From an uncultured Clostridia bacterium (GTDB lineage Bacteria; Bacillota; Clostridia; Oscillospirales; Acutalibacteraceae): a stretch of 9,018 nt of DNA. A program made the position numbers and the translations under genes. Below are positions 5,701 through 9,018 of the stretch, one piece after another. Location: the NCBI GenBank assembly GCA_947567585.1, contig CANONE010000084.1, positions 1 through 9,018 of the forward strand, read 5' to 3'. The first letter of the stretch is position 1; the number at the start of each line of letters is the position of its first letter. Under the pieces are notes generated by a model that was not told where the DNA came from, did not search any database, and saw only the letters and a list, made by a program, of their open reading frames with translations.

Positions 5701-8226
5701 GGAGGGCGGGCTAAGAGCGACTGCGCCCTCGTTTACCTGGGTTACGGTAGGGGCGGGTAGGGTGCGGGTGGCTTTCGTAACTGTGGCGTACAGGGAACTG
5801 GTGATCCATATGCTGTTGTAGTTCTCTGCTCCAGGCCCCGCCATAAAGACGTCGATGGTAAAGGGCTTGTTCTCATACGCCTGTTCGGCCTGTATACTTC
5901 CCGTAGAGCTGAACTGGCCAGTTGCGGCTATTGTCATCCCAGCGGTGGTTTCCCCGTTCACCATCTTCTTCTCAATGGCAGCTCGCAGGTCGTTTTCATT
6001 GTAGCTCACGGTAACATGACTGGTACCGTCATAGGCACGATCCTCCGCAGTGAAAAGGGTAGATGGAATTCCGGAAATGAATCCCTTGGTGATGGAAAAT
6101 GTAAAAACGTTTTTTCCCGTGATGGTATAGTCATCCGCATAGTCCGGCTTGATGGATATCTCCACACGGTAGCTGCCTGCATTTTTGGGCGGAGCTTCCA
6201 TGGGAGATGTGCTTATAAACCATTTATAGTCTATCACATTTTCCGGGCAGGTGGGGCTGCCAGCCTTAAATACTAATTTGGGCTGTACCGGCAGGCCGTC
6301 ATATCTTTTATTACTGACCACGGATGTAAATTCCACCCGCGCAGGTTCCGCGCTGGTGGTTATGGCAGCGCCCTTGCTGGTCACGACAGGGTCCTCAAAA
6401 TGGCTGTCGCCGGTGAGCCGGAGATAAAAATAGTATTTCGTGTTTTTCGTCAGCCCGGTCAATATCGGGGACGTCTGCCAGCCGTCGGCTGGGGCGGCGG
6501 CACGCTCAGCCTCGGCCTCCGCCTCCGTCAGACCGGGGGTGGCCGGTTTGACGGCGTACTCTGCCGTACCATCGGATGGAAATGTTCTCAGCGTGACGCT
6601 TGTTGCCGCGATGGTCTCCGCCTCCGGCGGGGCCAGGGCGTTTGCCGCGCCAGCCGGTGCTTTTATAATTTTGCCTGTGGGAGGCGGCGCCAGGTAGGGG
6701 ACATAGTTGCGCCATTGGTTGGGATAGGCATCGCCGCTAGTGAAACAGATATCGATATCCTGCCTTTTGCCGTCTTCGCCCATGCGGCCCACGATCTTTT
6801 TGCCCTGGCCCACCTGGGCGTCCTCAAATTCCGCCGCTATCGATATAATAGCCCAATTTTCACTGTGGTCCCGTTCATAGACTTTCGTCTCCTCTTTGCT
6901 GCTGTCTCCCCATACGGCGTCCTTCGTAATCCATTCCACCGTTGTCTTTCCATCATAATACTTTTCTTTGGCGGTTACGCCGTACACGGGGATGGGCTTT
7001 GCGAAAACAGTAAGGTAAAAGTCCACGCTTCCTTCAAAGTACGGGTTCTCTTTTGGCACAGATACGGTAAGGTAGTAATCCCGGCTGTCAATAGGGATGC
7101 CATCCAATTTGTCGCCCTTATGCAGGTCATTGGGCTTTGGCCCCCAGTTGCCCTCCGCCTCGTAGAAGGTGTAATCCAGGTCGCCTTGTACATCCAGCAG
7201 CTTTTTGACCTCCGCTGTTGTAAACACCAATTCATTTTTGGTAGCTACCGTAGTTTTATCTCTCAGCAGCTCAATAGGCTTTCCATCATAGCGGTAGCCT
7301 TGCCCGGTGCTGGCGTCATCCTTATAATCGTTCATCCATATGACCGGATTACCACCGATATCGATGGGGCACTTCTTAGGCTTGACACAAACAGCCTGGG
7401 TGTCTACCACGGTGCCGGCGGCTATGGCGATGGTCATTGTTTTTCCGGCCATCCCAGTCCAGGCAATCGCGGCATGGGGATATTCATCCGGCGCGCCAAA
7501 GTCGCCCTCCGGGTCAATGGTATAGTGGCACTGAACGGATGTCACCGCTGTAACGCCGTTGATCCGTCCGGTCGTCTCCGTTACGTCAGTGCCTTTATAT
7601 GGTATGGTATTGAAGCTGTACGCGTACTTGGCTGGGTCGTAGTCTATAGAGCCCTGGTTATAGCTTCCGCTGTCTGTATACATCTGGGACTCTTTATTGC
7701 CCAGCCAGAAGGAGGAGGGCTTGCTCCCCTCCGGAAACGTAATGTTCCAGGAGGGGGTGTCCAGGAAAATGCCTGATCCAGATGATTTGCTGCCGATCAT
7801 CTGGATGCCACTGAGATCCTGAGCGGTTGGGTTGGAAGGCCAGAACGACATATTTTTACATACCGCGCTGATAAGCCCGGAGTGGTGCATATTGTAATTG
7901 CTGTACATTTTCCACGATCCTAGGCGGGGTGTTATTATCATGGCAAGCTGGTCCTGGCTCTCGGGCAGATCAACGTCTACCAAAACCCTTTTATTGTAAT
8001 CGTCGCTATCATCAAAGCGCATCCGCAGCTGGTTATAGTTGTTGGTGTCAAAGCACATATCGGCATCGGAGGACTCCCCCAGCCAATAATAGTCGTAATT
8101 CTGCGAGGCAGTGCGGTGCTTGTAGCGGCCGATCACGTCAAAGGCTCGGTAAAGGCCATCGCGGGAAGGGTTTTCCTGTTTAGGGAAAACCGTATAGGCG
8201 CGCAGCCATTGCTGATATACCACCAA
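2701..8226 (-). CDS. Large SLH-domain surface protein, C-terminal part (1841 codons; frameshifted from its signal-peptide half)
   Basis: This frame is open from a TAA at 8232-8230. Its first usable start is a TTG at 8226, which would give a protein without a signal peptide, so it is best read as the continuation of the 8133-8843 frame. Approximate layout by position: unrecognised beta-rich region (8226-7300); YDG-type motifs RYDGKPIE (about 7290) and YYDGKTTVEW (about 6950); an Fn3-like module (6640-6365); an MBG-like module starting RYDGLPVQP (6335-6090); a YDG module with AYDGTSHVTV (6085-5775); a second Fn3-like module (5770-5485); two 70-residue Cys/His repeats (5485-5081); Ig-like domains with a DKAGN motif (5060-4490); CxxC modules (4490-4020); a beta region (4015-3485); a Pro/Thr linker (3475-3310); and three SLH domains (3306-2701) bearing SRAE, TRGE and SRAQ in place of the usual TRAE. 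SLH domains bind pyruvylated secondary wall polysaccharide, so the protein would sit on the cell surface. Adhesin or S-layer-associated roles are guesses. Confidence 0.88.
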   Translation of the reverse strand: MVVYQQWLRAYTVFPKQENPSRDGLYRAFDVIGRYKHRTASQNYDYYWLGESSDADMCFDTNNYNQLRMRFDDSDDYNKRVLVDVDLPESQDQLAMIITPRLGSWKMYSNYNMHHSGLISAVCKNMSFWPSNPTAQDLSGIQMIGSKSSGSGIFLDTPSWNITFPEGSKPSSFWLGNKESQMYTDSGSYNQGSIDYDPAKYAYSFNTIPYKGTDVTETTGRINGVTAVTSVQCHYTIDPEGDFGAPDEYPHAAIAWTGMAGKTMTIAIAAGTVVDTQAVCVKPKKCPIDIGGNPVIWMNDYKDDASTGQGYRYDGKPIELLRDKTTVATKNELVFTTAEVKKLLDVQGDLDYTFYEAEGNWGPKPNDLHKGDKLDGIPIDSRDYYLTVSVPKENPYFEGSVDFYLTVFAKPIPVYGVTAKEKYYDGKTTVEWITKDAVWGDSSKEETKVYERDHSENWAIISIAAEFEDAQVGQGKKIVGRMGEDGKRQDIDICFTSGDAYPNQWRNYVPYLAPPPTGKIIKAPAGAANALAPPEAETIAATSVTLRTFPSDGTAEYAVKPATPGLTEAEAEAERAAAPADGWQTSPILTGLTKNTKYYFYLRLTGDSHFEDPVVTSKGAAITTSAEPARVEFTSVVSNKRYDGLPVQPKLVFKAGSPTCPENVIDYKWFISTSPMEAPPKNAGSYRVEISIKPDYADDYTITGKNVFTFSITKGFISGIPSTLFTAEDRAYDGTSHVTVSYNENDLRAAIEKKMVNGETTAGMTIAATGQFSSTGSIQAEQAYENKPFTIDVFMAGPGAENYNSIWITSSLYATVTKATRTLPAPTVTQVNEGAVALSPPSAVGVDDTAGTDGTITYAMTETNAAPDAASPLWQGSPDFSGLVSGLEYYFFARITGGKNYTDAVSLGTKYAFGEPHAHNWDSANWTTDGTAHWHECLTAGCPVQDHTGKDGYGVHSFSQWTEDPDAGLKSRTCTVCGYVESAPLSHAHDWDSANWTNDGAAHWHECLTAGCPVQDHTGKDGYGVHSFSQWTEDPDAGLKSRTCTVCGYQEFVYPPMSRISMGVWTWTKTYHNQTDPLLFNMQEPQIQISAMDRNQDLVSLAYVCTDTPSEPDQLGEDKWTNLPMDGAQAGTVSKVVPIPTERLSGVYVYAMAKDAAGNVHYASTPRLVFDIDPPEIAIDGAAVTSGRTYCSPQTAAVSDGIGLKSVALDGEDVTASSGAIHLAAGEHTIVAVDKAGNRAAVTVRVNNGHINREWSIPASCEGIGITITTCTVCGQTATTPEAATGHTWDAEYTVDLEATCTEPGIRSLHCAKCGAIKDFQPIPATGHTPEAEWRKGASHHWMVCSTCGERFNEMSHQGSGGWISGRGRSAGDVTEYMECAVCNAVMAQRYRHSDDPRYGSVEKQTEVKPGAPEAQWESPLEQVLKAVHLSEEDLTDASTHSAVSHKLVLSISPLEGERAPGKIEIERAAEALPNGGDAEFLYMDVSLTQYTYEENGGSGIRETITPITTTAEPIEVMLEIPEELQTPPEGMKRTFYLLYAHEMVDGAIESSVLTAENAGNGKLRFSARLFSTYAIAYVDTPAEEEKPPVVITPTPIPARPSTPVGPWIPAPTPTPTSSPIPTATPAPASTPAPTLPPEPVDHMDYVHGHKGLFRPDDDMSRAEAAQVLYRLLTDEPQVSLDFDDVPAAAWYREPVSFLAGLGIVKGTGNNLFAPQKPVTRGEFAVMVARFMDLPLSDEPSSFPDIPDGTWYSRSVAACESAGWIEGYPDGLFHPKDHISRAQVLTIVNRMLKRTADKQALAERVMPFSDVPRTHWAYAGILEAALAHKAMVQPDGSEIWE
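3310..3475 (-). repeat. Low-complexity Pro/Thr/Ala linker before the SLH domains
   Basis: The coding strand is CCN/ACN-rich and encodes runs such as PTPIPARPSTP and PAPTPTPTSSPIPTATPAP. It forms an extended wall-spanning linker between the ectodomain and the SLH anchor. The opposite strand is correspondingly G-run-rich. Confidence 0.85.
5081..5483 (-). repeat. Tandem duplication of a 210-bp unit (70-residue Cys/His module)
   Basis: Two direct copies begin at 5081 and 5291. Over the first 190 aligned bases I count 14 differences (about 93% identity), 13 of them transitions. In protein the copies differ at only three positions (N/D, T/N, T/A) before diverging after the last CxxCGY. Each copy has the pattern HAHxWDSANW..HWHEC....C....H.....H.F..W....C..C, suggesting a metal-binding module on the outside of the cell. 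The duplication appears recent, and protein sequence has been preserved since. Confidence 0.9.
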
Positions 8227-8229
8227 GTG
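8133..8229 (-). pseudogene. Frameshift junction joining the two halves of the SLH protein gene
   Basis: The upstream frame stays open to 8133 and the downstream frame opens after a TAA at 8232-8230, so the reading-frame change must lie in this overlap. Protein plausibility places it near 8215-8190, between ..TWWYISNG and AYTVFPKQENP... The change is -1: inserting one base or deleting two restores a continuous protein of about 2047 residues. No X XXY YYZ slippery heptamer was found in the upstream frame. A real mutation or a sequence error is more likely than programmed frameshifting. Confidence 0.75.
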
Positions 8230-8843
8230 TTATTTGTCCCTTTAGCGTCTATATCATATGTATTTTTCACTTCAATTGCGGCGATTTGGTATAGATGTTT
8301 AAGCGCCCCACCCACGCCATGCGTATGGAGTATGCTGTAGGCGCCAGGGATGCTGCCACCAATACAATGTTCATTTCTGCATGTCACCTGAACCGCCTGC
8401 ACCACTTGCACTGGTTTGGACCATGTGCCGTTCACTGTACACCGGTACCAGTTTTTGGGGCACCGCGATGGGTCCAGCGTACCATTTTCATAGGCCCGAA
8501 ACAGCAGTGTCGCTTCATATCCTTGAATATCCGGGCCATCAGGGTAGCAGCTCTTGTCGTTAAAGTTCGGCTTGTATTCCTTGCCTGTCGCGCCGGAGAT
8601 AGGCGTGTAATCGCCATCCCGGGCCGTAGATTGGTACCATTGTACGGCCCCGCTGCCCTCTATGGGGGCCACCAGGGTAACGGAATCCTTGGTCATTTCC
8701 TTTCCATAGGGGTAGCCGCCGTTAAACGCCAGCTCGGAACCTGCGTCAGCAGCGGCAGCGGCTGGAAGGGAAAATGCGGGCGTTAAAACCTGAAAAAGTA
8801 TCGCGCATACCAAAGGCCATGCTAAAAATCTCAGCTTCTTCAT
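8133..8843 (-). CDS. N-terminal part of the SLH surface protein (signal peptide and Ig-like domain)
   Basis: A frame of 236 residues from an ATG at 8843, chosen because GGAGG lies 10 nt upstream and a good promoter lies at 8930-8902. The in-frame TTG at 8930 is the -35 box itself and cannot be the start. Residues 1-32 form a clear Sec signal peptide: MKKLR, a hydrophobic core, then an Ala-rich cleavage region near LPAAAAADAG. Residues of about 45-148 look Ig-like (VQWYQS, then WYRCTVNGTW and a final KPVQVV strand). The frame then runs through a Cys pair (CRNEHC) and TWWYISNG before entering low-plausibility sequence (RFSLNRKTLPAMAFTEPLT) and a stop at 8133. The next part of the protein continues in the -1 frame. 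Alone, this would be a secreted fragment with no wall anchor. The gene is therefore probably one interrupted coding sequence spanning 2701-8843. Confidence 0.85.
   Translation of the reverse strand: MKKLRFLAWPLVCAILFQVLTPAFSLPAAAAADAGSELAFNGGYPYGKEMTKDSVTLVAPIEGSGAVQWYQSTARDGDYTPISGATGKEYKPNFNDKSCYPDGPDIQGYEATLLFRAYENGTLDPSRCPKNWYRCTVNGTWSKPVQVVQAVQVTCRNEHCIGGSIPGAYSILHTHGVGGALKHLYQIAAIEVKNTYDIDAKGTNNTWWYISNGCAPIRFSLNRKTLPAMAFTEPLT
8169..8191. repeat. Perfect 8-bp inverted repeat inside the frameshift overlap
   Basis: GGTTTTCC (8169-8176) and GGAAAACC (8184-8191) are exact reverse complements around a 7-nt loop. On the mRNA the stem begins just after the presumed frameshift point. Confidence 0.8.
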
Positions 8844-8853
8844 CGTCTTCTTT

Positions 8854-8858
8854 CCTCC
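8854..8858 (-). promoter_or_regulatory. Ribosome binding site of the SLH protein gene
   Basis: GGAGG on the minus strand, 10 nt before the ATG at 8843. It fixes the start used here and places the signal peptide at the very N-terminus. Confidence 0.8.
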
Positions 8859-8901
8859 ATCCACATTATTCTGGGCAAAAGAACGTAACCTTCTACTATA
8901 T

Positions 8902-8930
8902 ATAATACTGGCCGCCAAATCTTTTGTCAA
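8902..8930 (-). promoter_or_regulatory. Strong sigma-A-type promoter of the SLH protein gene
   Basis: On the minus strand, a perfect TTGACA (8930-8925), a 17-bp spacer and TATTAT (8907-8902) followed by further AT-rich sequence. Transcription should start near 8895, giving a leader of about 50 nt. Beyond it (8931-9018) there is no recognisable gene, only A/T-rich sequence with poly-A runs at the window end. Confidence 0.8.
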
Positions 8931-9018
8931 TACAATTCAGGCCGCGGAAATCAATTCCTCGCACATTCATCCTGCTCTGAGCCTCAAGCACCAAAAAAAG
9001 TCCTGCAAAAATAAAAAA

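Noticed and set aside
6400..7776. Long plus-strand open frame of 458 codons opposite the SLH gene
   Set aside because: It is fully antisense to a well-supported coding region. Its translation is low-complexity, with no domain, and no ribosome binding site or promoter supports it.
8133..8229. Programmed -1 ribosomal frameshifting between the two halves
   Set aside because: Reading the overlap in the upstream frame gives no X XXY YYZ heptamer; candidates such as A AAC AGG and G AAA ACC do not fit. Not excluded, but unsupported.
8844..8930. Extended start of the SLH protein at a TTG at 8930
   Set aside because: That TTG is part of the -35 box TTGACA. The ATG at 8843 has GGAGG at the right distance and begins a proper signal peptide.

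Overview
This 9 kb window looks like chromosomal DNA from a Gram-positive anaerobe of the Clostridia, most likely a gut Oscillospiraceae-type bacterium (Flavonifractor/Oscillibacter-like). That placement is an inference. It rests on moderately high GC, sigma-A-type promoters (TTGACA/TATAAT-like with 17-bp spacers), strong GGAGG-type ribosome binding sites, and a huge secreted protein with C-terminal SLH domains and Cys/His-rich repeats of a style common in that group. No rRNA, tRNA, CRISPR array, transposase or phage structural gene was seen.

Layout. On the minus strand at the left are a small XRE-family DNA-binding regulator (55-492) and, upstream of it, a class I glutamine-amidotransferase-like peptidase C26 (678-1337). 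The gap between them holds a TATAAT box preceded by two Spo0A-box-like heptamers in 10-bp register. A divergent intergenic region (1338-1642) carries a very good plus-strand promoter and a leader of about 155 nt for a membrane-anchored VanY-type D,D-carboxypeptidase (1643-2500). A convergent gap (2501-2700) contains a perfect 12-bp hairpin that probably terminates transcription from both sides.

The right two thirds (2701-8843, minus strand) is one giant surface-protein gene. It encodes a signal peptide, an Ig-like domain, a long beta-rich region with several YDG/MBG-like and Fn3-like modules, a 70-residue Cys/His repeat present twice in near-identical tandem copies, further CxxC modules, a Pro/Thr linker and three SLH domains for cell-wall attachment. 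As written, the gene is broken by a frameshift: the signal-peptide half runs to 8133 and the rest is in another frame from 8229 down to 2701. A single missing base (or two extra) would join them into a protein of about 2047 residues. No canonical slippery heptamer was found in the overlap, but a perfect 8-bp inverted repeat lies inside it.

Functional reading. The carboxypeptidase trims peptidoglycan stem peptides and the SLH protein would be anchored to wall polysaccharide, so the right-hand part is a cell-envelope neighbourhood. The regulator and the C26 enzyme have no proven link to it. I see no convincing new multi-gene system. The points most worth a second look are the frameshift, the 0A-box-like elements flanking the regulator gene, and the recent tandem duplication of the Cys/His module.
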